From: Globobulimina sp.
Lineage: Eukaryota; Foraminifera; Rotaliida
Direction: 5' to 3'
NCBI GenBank assembly: GCA_003354225.1
Contig: PIVH01000151.1
Coordinates: 1 to 7,490, forward strand
DNA length: 7,490 nt
In this document: positions 1 to 5,581 of the stretch, piece after piece
Position numbering within the stretch: the stretch's first letter is position 1
How the letters are laid out: each line of letters opens with the position of its first letter
Translations under genes and position numbers: made by a program
The notes under the pieces: generated by a model
What the model saw: the letters and a program-made list of their open reading frames with translations, nothing else
Database searches by the model: none
Told to the model about the DNA's origin: nothing

Positions 1-112
1 AGCCAATTGGTCAACCAGTCAATGGTCACTCAACACCAATTGGTCCATCTCAAAGGGCGATAGCCAGTCATTTCCTGTTCAGAGTGACCAGCGACTGGTT
101 GACCAATTGGCT
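1..112. repeat. Terminal hairpin-like palindrome
   Basis: Bases 1-20 are the exact reverse complement of bases 93-112. After a 2x2 mismatch (21-22 against 91-92) the pairing continues with 23-30 against 83-90, so 28 of the outer 30 positions pair around a 52-nt loop. The loop holds its own 10-bp perfect palindrome, ACCAATTGGT at 35-44, and the 8-mer CCAATTGG occurs three times (3-10, 36-43, 103-110). CCAGTCA also recurs at 15-21 and 64-70. No reading frame of note lies here. Polintons and adintoviruses are known to have terminal inverted repeats; a terminus that itself folds back recalls parvovirus-type telomeres. That it is the true element end is an inference from its position at base 1. 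Confidence 0.85.
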
Positions 113-149
113 TGCACGTTTCGATTGCCCTCGGGCTATTGATTGTGGG

Positions 150-158
150 TATATAAAA
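150..158 (+). promoter_or_regulatory. TATA box of the leftmost gene
   Basis: TATATAAAA in a GGG-TATATAAAATC context, 40 bp before the ATG at 190. An RNA starting about 30 bp downstream would have a leader of only some 10 nt and would bypass the short ATG frame at 161-181. It is the only strong TATA match between the terminal palindrome and the first gene. Confidence 0.7.
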
Positions 159-189
159 TCATGTTTTCTATAATATATTGATTATCGAG

Positions 190-633
190 ATGACTTCGAT
201 GGAAACGTTTACTAGCTGTGTCAATAATATAGTTCTAAATTTGTACAGCGATTGTGACGATATTTTATCGCACCTGGAGATACTACAAACTGTAAATAAT
301 AAAGGTAGTACTTGTAAATAGTCATAAATAATTTTCATTTTACTTATTTTAGAAAATTCATTGTTTGTACAATTGGAATCAAAATTAAATTTTATTAAAG
401 AAATTGAAACAATCAGAATCGCTATAAGAAAACTGAAAAATGATTTGGCCTTGGATTATGTTGTAATTTATTATGAAATCGAAGGCCGATATGAATTAAT
501 TTTGAGCAGGACAGATAATGACAGATACTTGATGGAAAGCAATCATCAATACTTGGATGATAAGATTATGGTTACAAATTTAGATGATTTAGAAAAGCTA
601 TTTAATGACCTTGAACAATATATTTCATGTTAA
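190..633 (+). CDS. Spliced gene, 131-aa protein of unknown function: join(190..304,353..633)
   Basis: The ATG at 190 opens a frame that stops at 319-321 after only 43 codons, while the frame 355-633 is long but has no early ATG. Removing 305-352 (AAAG|GTAGTA donor, TTATTTTAG acceptor) joins them in phase, the split codon being formed by base 304 and bases 353-354. The product is then 131 aa. The ATG has G at -3 and sits 40 bp after a TATA box. The protein has an acidic first part, a middle stretch rich in I, L and K that may be a coiled helix, and an acidic tail ending in Cys. I see no known domain. It converges on the next gene, with one base between their stop codons. Its position suggests an accessory role. 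The gene is probable; the splice is inferred from sequence only. Confidence 0.65.
305..352 (+). other. Predicted 48-nt spliceosomal intron
   Basis: GT at 305-306 follows AAAG, and AG at 351-352 ends a T-rich tract. The intron carries stops in both flanking frames (319-321 for exon 1, 325-327 for exon 2), so both halves of the gene depend on its removal. At 48 nt it is near the lower limit of spliceosomal introns, a size common in invertebrates. Confidence 0.6.
601..606 (-). terminator. Poly(A) signal ATTAAA (minus strand)
   Basis: TTTAAT on the plus strand reads ATTAAA on the minus strand, 29 nt beyond the stop of the minus-strand gene at 635, inside the coding sequence of the convergent spliced gene. 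I found no AATAAA or ATTAAA between 1079 and 1155, so the gene at 1156-1929 may share this signal and give a 3'-coterminal transcript. A further minus-strand AATAAA lies at 467-472. Confidence 0.45.
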
Positions 634-634
634 T

Positions 635-1078
635 CTAATTATATAACCAATTACAAACAACCTCAGAAAATTTTTGATCGCTGTTTCGATGAGACAATAA
701 AATTATTTTGAATTCATTTTGCCAACTGCTGTCATGATTCAAACGAGTAAACGGATCAAAATCTCTAAAAAAATCGATAACCAATTTGAAATCTATATTT
801 TTTTCTTCGATTTTCAATACGAACTCATCCATCACTCGGCGTCGAGGAACTGCTTCTACAATTTCTGGTAAATAATGATTCAAAATTTCGTTGAGAGGAG
901 TTGACAAGCAAAGGTCATGGTCGCGCTGCGATAATCTGTTGTAGATGCAACCCGGACAGTTTTGTCGAACCACAGATATTATAGAAATTTTGCTTTCTAC
1001 AGATGCAAAGAATAGATCTTTAACAGTTAGTTCCATTGGTTCGTTCTCACTGAGAGCAGCGCTAGCAGCCATTGTCAT
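635..1078 (-). CDS. Small protein with CxxC-x9-HxxC motif, unknown function
   Basis: The frame encodes 147 aa. Counting from the first Met, C41, C44, H54 and C57 form a C-x2-C-x9-H-x2-C pattern (CPGC...SQRDHDLC) that could bind one zinc ion. The remainder is helical-looking and acidic, with a basic PRRR patch near residue 78. From memory, similar C-x2-C...SQ..H..C proteins occur among unassigned Polinton/adintovirus proteins, but I could not search. The start is uncertain: the ATG at 1078 has a poor context (T at -3, A at +4), while the in-frame ATG at 1072 has A at -3 and G at +4 and would give 145 aa. A minus-strand TATA box lies about 42-48 bp upstream. It converges on the spliced gene to the left, with one base between the two stops. 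Confidence 0.75.
   Translation of the reverse strand: MTMAASAALSENEPMELTVKDLFFASVESKISIISVVRQNCPGCIYNRLSQRDHDLCLSTPLNEILNHYLPEIVEAVPRRRVMDEFVLKIEEKNIDFKLVIDFFRDFDPFTRLNHDSSWQNEFKIILLSHRNSDQKFSEVVCNWLYN
696..701 (+). terminator. Poly(A) signal AATAAA (plus strand)
   Basis: AATAAA lies 63 nt after the stop of the spliced gene (633) and inside the convergent minus-strand gene. It is the first canonical plus-strand signal after that stop, so the two transcripts would overlap at their 3' ends. Confidence 0.45.
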
Positions 1079-1119
1079 AGATACAGAGACAATAATTGAA
1101 TACCATCACAGGAAGCAAC

Positions 1120-1127
1120 TATATATA
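1120..1127 (-). promoter_or_regulatory. TATA box of the CxxC/HxxC gene
   Basis: TATATATA, preceding the minus-strand ATGs at 1078/1072 by 42-48 bp. The core is palindromic, but no plus-strand gene starts just downstream, so only the minus direction is supported. Confidence 0.55.
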
Positions 1128-1155
1128 CATGTTCATACCCTATGGCTAAGTTTTT

Positions 1156-1929
1156 CTAAGTTCGCATATTTATAATATCTTTTTCACGAAAATATATACT
1201 CGATCTGGCAAAAGTATGATCATAATCGCTCATCATTACACATTCTTGTAAATATGTGTTATCAATTGCTAATTGCTTTGGCAAAACTTCTCTGCACAAA
1301 GAAGTTAATGTAGGAAAAGATACGCTTGGCTGGAAATGATATTCTTTCATTTGACCCGTTATCATTATGTGCATATAAGTATTCTTTCTCAAATATCCAT
1401 GTACTGAATTATGTATTTTGGTTTGTAACCTATATATGGCAGGGATGGGACTATCATCACACTCTTGCACAAAATAAAGACTTAAATTATTATCTTTAAC
1501 GCCATAACCTATAGAGAAACGGATATTCGAATTGATAGTTATTGGAGTGAAGCAGTTATTTAGCAGCCAGTTCGCTACTATACCTCCATACTGCTCATTG
1601 ACAATTAGTCGAGAATTAGCATCGTTTTCATCGGATACCAATCGAAAAGTTTGTAAAAATGGCTTGCTATCGCATATGATAGGCTGGTGGATAAATGCTT
1701 CTCTCAAGGGTAAAATTTTATATGGGAATTTTTTTACATTTGTAATGCCAATATCTAAATCTCCACAATAATTTGTTTCAAAGGTATACAACTGTCCAGG
1801 CAATATTATTTCTTTTGAATTTATCACAGCCCAAGTATTAGAAAGTAGATTCGTAGGGCAAAATGTTGTATCACCATTTTCTTTTTTTACTATAGAAACA
1901 TAACGAGGAATGCCCGGAACAAAATCCAT
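1156..1929 (-). CDS. Paralogous protein A, 257 aa, unknown function
   Basis: The open frame extends to an ATG at 1983, but that start lies upstream of the TATA box at 1966-1978. The ATG at 1929 is preferred because the next 23 residues line up without a gap with the start of the divergent gene at 2031 (MDF...KKENGDTTF against MEF...TKDNEGTTKF). Further matches are IGYGVKDNNLSLYF (140-153) with VGYCIDDHNLYYYF (145-158), SFPTLTSL (204-211) with PFPSLTSL (212-219), and YFREKDI with YIPEKDI near the end. The two are clear though diverged paralogues. I see no signal peptide, membrane segment or known domain; composition suggests a mixed, beta-rich globular protein. It lacks the C-terminal extension of its partner. 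Function unknown. Confidence 0.8.
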   Translation of the reverse strand: MDFVPGIPRYVSIVKKENGDTTFCPTNLLSNTWAVINSKEIILPGQLYTFETNYCGDLDIGITNVKKFPYKILPLREAFIHQPIICDSKPFLQTFRLVSDENDANSRLIVNEQYGGIVANWLLNNCFTPITINSNIRFSIGYGVKDNNLSLYFVQECDDSPIPAIYRLQTKIHNSVHGYLRKNTYMHIMITGQMKEYHFQPSVSFPTLTSLCREVLPKQLAIDNTYLQECVMMSDYDHTFARSSIYFREKDIINMRT

Positions 1930-1965
1930 GGAGAAATAAAAATTGCAACCCCCAGGGGCTTTTGC

Positions 1966-1978
1966 TATATATATAATA
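1966..1978. promoter_or_regulatory. Shared, apparently bidirectional TATA box
   Basis: TATATATATAATA lies between the divergent paralogues, about 37 bp from the minus-strand ATG (1929) and 53 bp from the plus-strand ATG (2031). I see no second TATA in the 101-bp gap. Beside it is a 9-bp direct repeat, ACCAAGCAG at 1979-1987 and 1995-2003, around a GCGCGCGC run that stands out in this AT-rich DNA. One palindromic core could position transcription both ways. Confidence 0.6.
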
Positions 1979-2030
1979 ACCAAGCAGCGCGCGCACCAAG
2001 CAGATGCTGCAATGGCGTTAAAGTGACAAG

Positions 2031-3023
2031 ATGGAGTTTATATGTACAAATCCTCAGGCTGTCTGTATCACTAAGGACAATGAGGGTACGACCAAATTTA
2101 TACCTATCCCAAGACCTCAGAATTGTTTTGGAAGGTTTTGTCAAATAAAAGCAACGACGCCAATGGTCGAAGGAGTGCTGTATCATTTTCGTACAAAAAA
2201 TATAAGTTTAAACTTATCTATTACTAATGAAGTAGGGGAAATGAAAAGGTGTAGGTCATCATATTGTGATCGAGACATGGTAGCGAAGTACTGGATTCCA
2301 ACCACAAAATTTACACTTTCATTTCGAGTACTTTTATGTCCCTATCATAAAAGACCTATTATTGTATCTAATACTAGGTATGGCAAAATGCGTGTAATGG
2401 ATTCTTGTCGTACACATGTATACGATATTCCAATTAATAGAGATGTGGAAAATAGATATGCTGTAGGTTATTGCATTGATGATCACAATTTGTATTATTA
2501 TTTTATTTTGGAAAACAATATAGAAAATACAGTTGTGTATAGAATAAATGTAGGACTGAACCGATATATGGTTGATGTATTGAAAAATGACCCTCCTCAA
2601 ATATATCTATTTATGGGATTTTTTGAACAACGTGAATCTATAGAAATGCTGGCTATTGAAGTACCCTTCCCTTCTTTGACTAGTTTGGCACTGAAATCGG
2701 TACCAGAAAAACTTAAAGAGTGTTTGAAGGAAACGGTTTTTCGTAGCATATTAAAAACTGGGATGGATTGCGCTTTTTCTAAATCTAACTATTACATACC
2801 AGAAAAAGATATTAAATATAGATTTAGAGGAAAGACAAGAACTGAAGGATTTTATAACTTATGTTATTACTGTCATCAAGAAGAACACGCCTTTACAGAC
2901 GAAGAGGGTGACAATGAATTTATTCCCAGCAAGTTAAAATCTACACTTCGGAACAGACGTATGAAACGTTGGCACCCCGATCGTCCTAGGGCATTTAATT
3001 CTCACTACGGTCCTGTTTACTGA
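2031..3023 (+). CDS. Paralogous protein B, 330 aa, unknown function
   Basis: The ATG at 2031 has a strong context (A at -3, G at +4) and lies 65 bp after the shared TATA box. Residues 1 to about 264 are homologous to the divergent protein encoded at 1156-1929, with shared blocks at the N terminus, at 145-158 (VGYCIDDHNLYYYF), at 212-219 (PFPSLTSL) and at 255-261 (YIPEKDI). Residues 265-330 are an extension not found in the partner. It holds C278, C281, H282 and H286 (CYYCHQEEH), a possible small metal site, then an acidic stretch (TDEEGD), then a basic one (residues 302-320, rich in R and K). I do not recognise the family. A DNA- or RNA-contacting tail is possible but unproven. The stop abuts the stop of the convergent Bcl-2-like gene with no base between. 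Confidence 0.85.
   Translation: MEFICTNPQAVCITKDNEGTTKFIPIPRPQNCFGRFCQIKATTPMVEGVLYHFRTKNISLNLSITNEVGEMKRCRSSYCDRDMVAKYWIPTTKFTLSFRVLLCPYHKRPIIVSNTRYGKMRVMDSCRTHVYDIPINRDVENRYAVGYCIDDHNLYYYFILENNIENTVVYRINVGLNRYMVDVLKNDPPQIYLFMGFFEQRESIEMLAIEVPFPSLTSLALKSVPEKLKECLKETVFRSILKTGMDCAFSKSNYYIPEKDIKYRFRGKTRTEGFYNLCYYCHQEEHAFTDEEGDNEFIPSKLKSTLRNRRMKRWHPDRPRAFNSHYGPVY
2994..2999 (-). terminator. Poly(A) signal ATTAAA for the Bcl-2-like gene
   Basis: TTTAAT on the plus strand reads ATTAAA on the minus strand, 24 nt past the stop of the Bcl-2-like gene and inside the last codons of paralogue B. It mirrors the ATTAAA at 3051-3056 on the other strand. Confidence 0.5.
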
Positions 3024-3527
3024 TTACATTATTGTACATTTTTTCTCATAATTAAAAGTTTGTCGTTGTATTTCATCAAACGAGCCATTTGACTGAATCC
3101 ACTCCATCAGTTTCGTATTAATACATACACAAACGGAATCTACAATAATTCCAATTAACTGGGGCATACATTCATAAACGCAATGAAGTGAAACATATCC
3201 GGCCACCGAGAATAATACAACAATTCGCCCCCACGTTATTTTCTCTTCAATTAATGAATCCACAAATCCAAACAAATTTAAACGCACAGTGTTATCTGTA
3301 AAATCGAGTGTTTTTACAAATTCATCCAATTCTTTTGTATGAGCTAATTCGAAATCATAAGCAAGTTTACGAAATCTTAAATGGGTTGGTGTGATTGGAC
3401 CAATTTGTTGATATCCTTCCCATTCGTATTCAATAAGACTCAACCGCCACTTGACATAATCAGTAACCAATGACACCCCCTCATCTATGTAGCCATCTAA
3501 CTCATCATCACTTTTAGTACCTTCCAT
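3024..3527 (-). CDS. Bcl-2-like apoptosis regulator with C-terminal CAAX-type motif
   Basis: The 167-aa protein shows the Bcl-2 family order. A helix at 21-39 sits in the BH4 position; a BH3-like segment lies at about 50-70 (LAYDFE around D58); BH1 is at 89-113 with the hallmark WGRIV (W99, G100, R101) followed by LFSVAGYVS; BH2 is WIQSNGSFDEI at 143-153. Family members control mitochondrial outer-membrane permeability by binding BH3 ligands, and adenovirus E1B-19K plays this role in a related virus group; an anti-apoptotic role is inferred. No hydrophobic C-terminal anchor follows BH2; the protein ends KKCTIM, which fits a CAAX prenylation signal. The start at 3527 is chosen for its GCCATGG context and its place about 50 bp after a minus-strand TATA; the open frame to 3620 would run through that TATA. 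Confidence 0.88.
   Translation of the reverse strand: MEGTKSDDELDGYIDEGVSLVTDYVKWRLSLIEYEWEGYQQIGPITPTHLRFRKLAYDFELAHTKELDEFVKTLDFTDNTVRLNLFGFVDSLIEEKITWGRIVVLFSVAGYVSLHCVYECMPQLIGIIVDSVCVCINTKLMEWIQSNGSFDEIQRQTFNYEKKCTIM
3051..3056 (+). terminator. Poly(A) signal ATTAAA for paralogue B
   Basis: ATTAAA begins 28 nt after the stop of paralogue B, within the C-terminal codons of the convergent Bcl-2-like gene. Position and motif suit cleavage shortly downstream, giving overlapping 3' ends. Confidence 0.5.
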
Positions 3528-3574
3528 GGCGACTAATTTGTCATGTAATGGCAAAATGTAGTGGGAGATGATGG

Positions 3575-3582
3575 TATATATA
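3575..3582. promoter_or_regulatory. Shared TATA box, Bcl-2-like gene and integrase
   Basis: A perfect palindrome TATATATA lies about 47 bp before the integrase ATG (3622) and about 48 bp before the Bcl-2-like ATG (3527), so it is almost midway in the 94-bp gap between the two starts. I see no other TATA in the gap. It repeats the arrangement seen at 1966-1978. Confidence 0.65.
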
Positions 3583-3621
3583 GCTGAATTGAAGCAACAT
3601 GACATAAGTGAAACTGTCAAA

Positions 3622-4617
3622 ATGTTGAATCAAGAAAAAATAGAATTACTTAAAAAATCCTATTACAACGATAAATATGGCTTTACTACCCCAGAGAAGC
3701 TCTGGTTCATAGTCAGAAAATTAAACGAAAATATCAGTTTGTCGGATGTGAAAAAATACCTAAGCACAATACCTGCATATGCCCGACACAAACTCATCCC
3801 TCGGCCGCGAACCTCTATTTGGAATAGATGGATTCGGTGCTCCTTTCCTGGCGAACTGGTAGCTATAGATATATGGTTTCTTGGTACTGGAACTAAATCG
3901 CAGTTTGCTCATGCACTAGTTGCTGTGGATTGCTTGAGTAAATTTGCTGCAGTTGCAGCTGTTCAGAAAATTACTGCAAAAAATACTGCAAATGCCATGA
4001 CTAAAATTATCGACAATTTTAAATTTAAAATCCACAAAACTTTCTCAGATAGAGGCTCAGAATTTATAGGACAAGCGTTTCGTTCCGCGATGCAAAGTAG
4101 AGGTATTGAAATGGTTTTCACGAGTGGATCGAATCCATCAAAAACAGGCTTGGCGGAATCGCTCATTCGTACCCTACGTCTGATACAGGGGCGGGTTATT
4201 ACATCAGGACAATACAAGACAGGCTGGGACGCTGTAAAAAAAGCTTTGGAAATATATAACAATTCTCCACACAGCAATCTTGATAACAGAACTCCCAACA
4301 GTGTAACCATGGATAATGCTGGCCAGATTTTAAAAAAAGTGATCGAAAAACGGAGAGATTTTATGGGAAAAAATTCAAAAATGTTGTTAGATAAGCCAAA
4401 ATTTCAAAAAGGTGACGCTGTTCGAAAACTCATTATAGAAAAATCTGGAGCATTTGACAAAATTAATTTACCGCGCTGGTCCGACGAAATCTATCGAGTA
4501 TATAAGGTCATAAATGAGATACCTAGGCCTAAATATTACCTTGCCAATCCTTTGAACGGAGCTGTCCTACCTGGTACGTATACCGAAAAAGCTCTGCAAC
4601 TACGACATAATGTCTGA
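3622..4617 (+). CDS. Polinton/adintovirus retroviral-type integrase (DD35E)
   Basis: The 331-aa protein carries the rve integrase fold. D83 (VAIDIW), D143 (FSDRGSEF) and E179 (GLAESLIR) give an exact D-x59-D-x35-E spacing. The N-terminal part (about 13-57) resembles the helical domain of Polinton integrases (YYNDKYGF...KLWFIVRKL...VKKYLSTIPAYARHK); I see no HHCC zinc finger. The C-terminal part (about 256-325, FQKGDAVRKL...RWSDEIYRVYKV...YYLANPLNGAVLPGTY) looks like the SH3-like DNA-binding module of the family. The enzyme would join element ends to chromosomal DNA in the nucleus. All catalytic residues are present and the frame is intact. The ATG at 3622 is chosen over 3568, which precedes the TATA; A is at -3. 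The end overlaps the penton gene by 8 nt. Confidence 0.95.
   Translation: MLNQEKIELLKKSYYNDKYGFTTPEKLWFIVRKLNENISLSDVKKYLSTIPAYARHKLIPRPRTSIWNRWIRCSFPGELVAIDIWFLGTGTKSQFAHALVAVDCLSKFAAVAAVQKITAKNTANAMTKIIDNFKFKIHKTFSDRGSEFIGQAFRSAMQSRGIEMVFTSGSNPSKTGLAESLIRTLRLIQGRVITSGQYKTGWDAVKKALEIYNNSPHSNLDNRTPNSVTMDNAGQILKKVIEKRRDFMGKNSKMLLDKPKFQKGDAVRKLIIEKSGAFDKINLPRWSDEIYRVYKVINEIPRPKYYLANPLNGAVLPGTYTEKALQLRHNV
4499..4506 (+). promoter_or_regulatory. TATA box of the penton gene
   Basis: TATATAAG lies within the 3' part of the integrase gene, 111 bp before the penton ATG. From the expected start site near 4530 there is no ATG until 4610, so the penton start would be the first ATG in its own mRNA. Confidence 0.5.
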
Positions 4618-5497
4618 CATTATCAGCTTGTATATATCTGCAGCGAAGCTACCAGTGAGTGATGAAAAAAATCCTAAAAAAACCCAGTGGCTATATAGAG
4701 TACCTCAAAGTATATTGAATCGACTAAGCCAATACCCGAAATGGAATATAACTTGTGACTATGTTTCCTTGGCCTCAAATATATCTACAGTTGAAGAATG
4801 TACAATAGCCTTCTATAATGATCAGACTAAAACCAAATACATTTACGAATTTCCGTCCAGTGTCGACACCGATGTTGATGAAATACAAAACAAAATCCAA
4901 ACTGCTTGCGACTATCCACAAGTTTCTACATTAGCTGGCATTGTGTCACCAAGAGCACGAATTTGGCTATTTCAATTCAATGCCAATGCTAACAAATTCG
5001 AATTTGGAAAAGCAACTGGAACGAATGCGAGAGTGCCAGTCCAAACTCTCCATAATAGACTTTATGTATTTTTTAGTAGCAAGCTGGCTTCGAAAATTGG
5101 CTTTTCTGAAGCCCAATCTACTGTGCAATATTCAGATATTCAGGAAAACAATATAGTTGCTGATGATTTTCCAGATTTTTTGAAAGATTTACAACGACTG
5201 TATTTAACCATAGATTGTTTGAAGTCTTCATATCTGAATACATCTCTTCACAATATTTTATGCGATTTTAATTATCCATTTTTCTTCAATAGCACAACTG
5301 TACGTGGAGACTATGGTTTTACAGATTGTGTGGAAATCGATCGATCAAAATATAATCACTGGGTTCCTATGAATGGAACGCTGCTACCGATTTGGACTAT
5401 TCAATTAATGAATGAAAATGGGCAAACTTTGACAGTATCTGACCGCCATACACTACACATGCGCCTTAGAATTCGTCCAGCCGGTATCGAAGAATGA
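4610..5497 (+). CDS. Penton-like minor capsid protein (single jelly roll)
   Basis: The 295-aa protein is placed as in adintoviruses and Polintons, between integrase and major capsid protein. Its pattern fits the penton homologues I know: a central run with an F..KLASKIGF motif (155-165), then a hydrophobic strand LYLTIDCLKSSYLNTSLHNIL (197-217), then a C-terminal strand pair around HWVPMNGTLLPIWTIQLMNENG (250-271), where a proline-containing approach to I.TI.L...G recurs in the family, closing with LHMRLRIRP (282-290). The role is to form the capsid vertices. The identification rests on pattern and gene order; the fold is inferred. The ATG has A at -3 and overlaps the integrase stop (ATGTCTGA), so reinitiation is possible in addition to the internal TATA at 4499. 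Confidence 0.85.
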   Translation: MSDIISLYISAAKLPVSDEKNPKKTQWLYRVPQSILNRLSQYPKWNITCDYVSLASNISTVEECTIAFYNDQTKTKYIYEFPSSVDTDVDEIQNKIQTACDYPQVSTLAGIVSPRARIWLFQFNANANKFEFGKATGTNARVPVQTLHNRLYVFFSSKLASKIGFSEAQSTVQYSDIQENNIVADDFPDFLKDLQRLYLTIDCLKSSYLNTSLHNILCDFNYPFFFNSTTVRGDYGFTDCVEIDRSKYNHWVPMNGTLLPIWTIQLMNENGQTLTVSDRHTLHMRLRIRPAGIEE

Positions 5498-5504
5498 AAA
5501 AAAG

Positions 5505-5512
5505 TATATAAA
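5505..5512 (+). promoter_or_regulatory. TATA box before the core protein gene
   Basis: TATATAAA followed by G, 8 bp after the penton stop and 77 bp before the ATG at 5582. A small ATG frame at 5547-5597 overlaps that start in another frame and would lie in the leader. This is also the nearest upstream TATA I can find for the major capsid gene. Confidence 0.6.
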
Positions 5513-5581
5513 GAAAAAAGTGATCATTGTTTATATTGTATTACTAATGGAAGGTTGTATAATAAGAAAAATTATTTTCTC

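Noticed and set aside
1-189. CRISPR array, tRNA or other structured RNA gene at the left end
   Set aside because: The repeats form one inverted palindrome, not spaced direct repeats, and no tRNA-type cloverleaf or promoter boxes are visible.
945-1175. Plus-strand frame of 76 codons
   Set aside because: Antisense to the CxxC/HxxC gene and its promoter, with no promoter of its own and no recognisable motif.
1532-1771. Plus-strand frame of 79 codons
   Set aside because: Antisense to paralogue A, whose coding status is supported by alignment with paralogue B.
1965-2186. Minus-strand frame of 73 codons
   Set aside because: Covers the shared promoter and the start of paralogue B in antisense; no family features.
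2334-2600. Minus-strand frame of 88 codons rich in Ile and Tyr
   Set aside because: Antisense shadow of AT-rich codons in paralogue B.
635-3527. Rb-binding LxCxE motif in the accessory proteins
   Set aside because: I looked because adenovirus-like elements can carry it; Cys-containing stretches such as SLCREVL and SLHCVYE do not fit the spacing.
3963-4310. Minus-strand frame of 115 codons
   Set aside because: Lies across the catalytic core of the integrase, which is certain on the plus strand.
4941-5156. Plus-strand frame of 71 codons in another phase inside the penton gene
   Set aside because: No promoter, no motif, and the penton frame accounts for the constraint seen.
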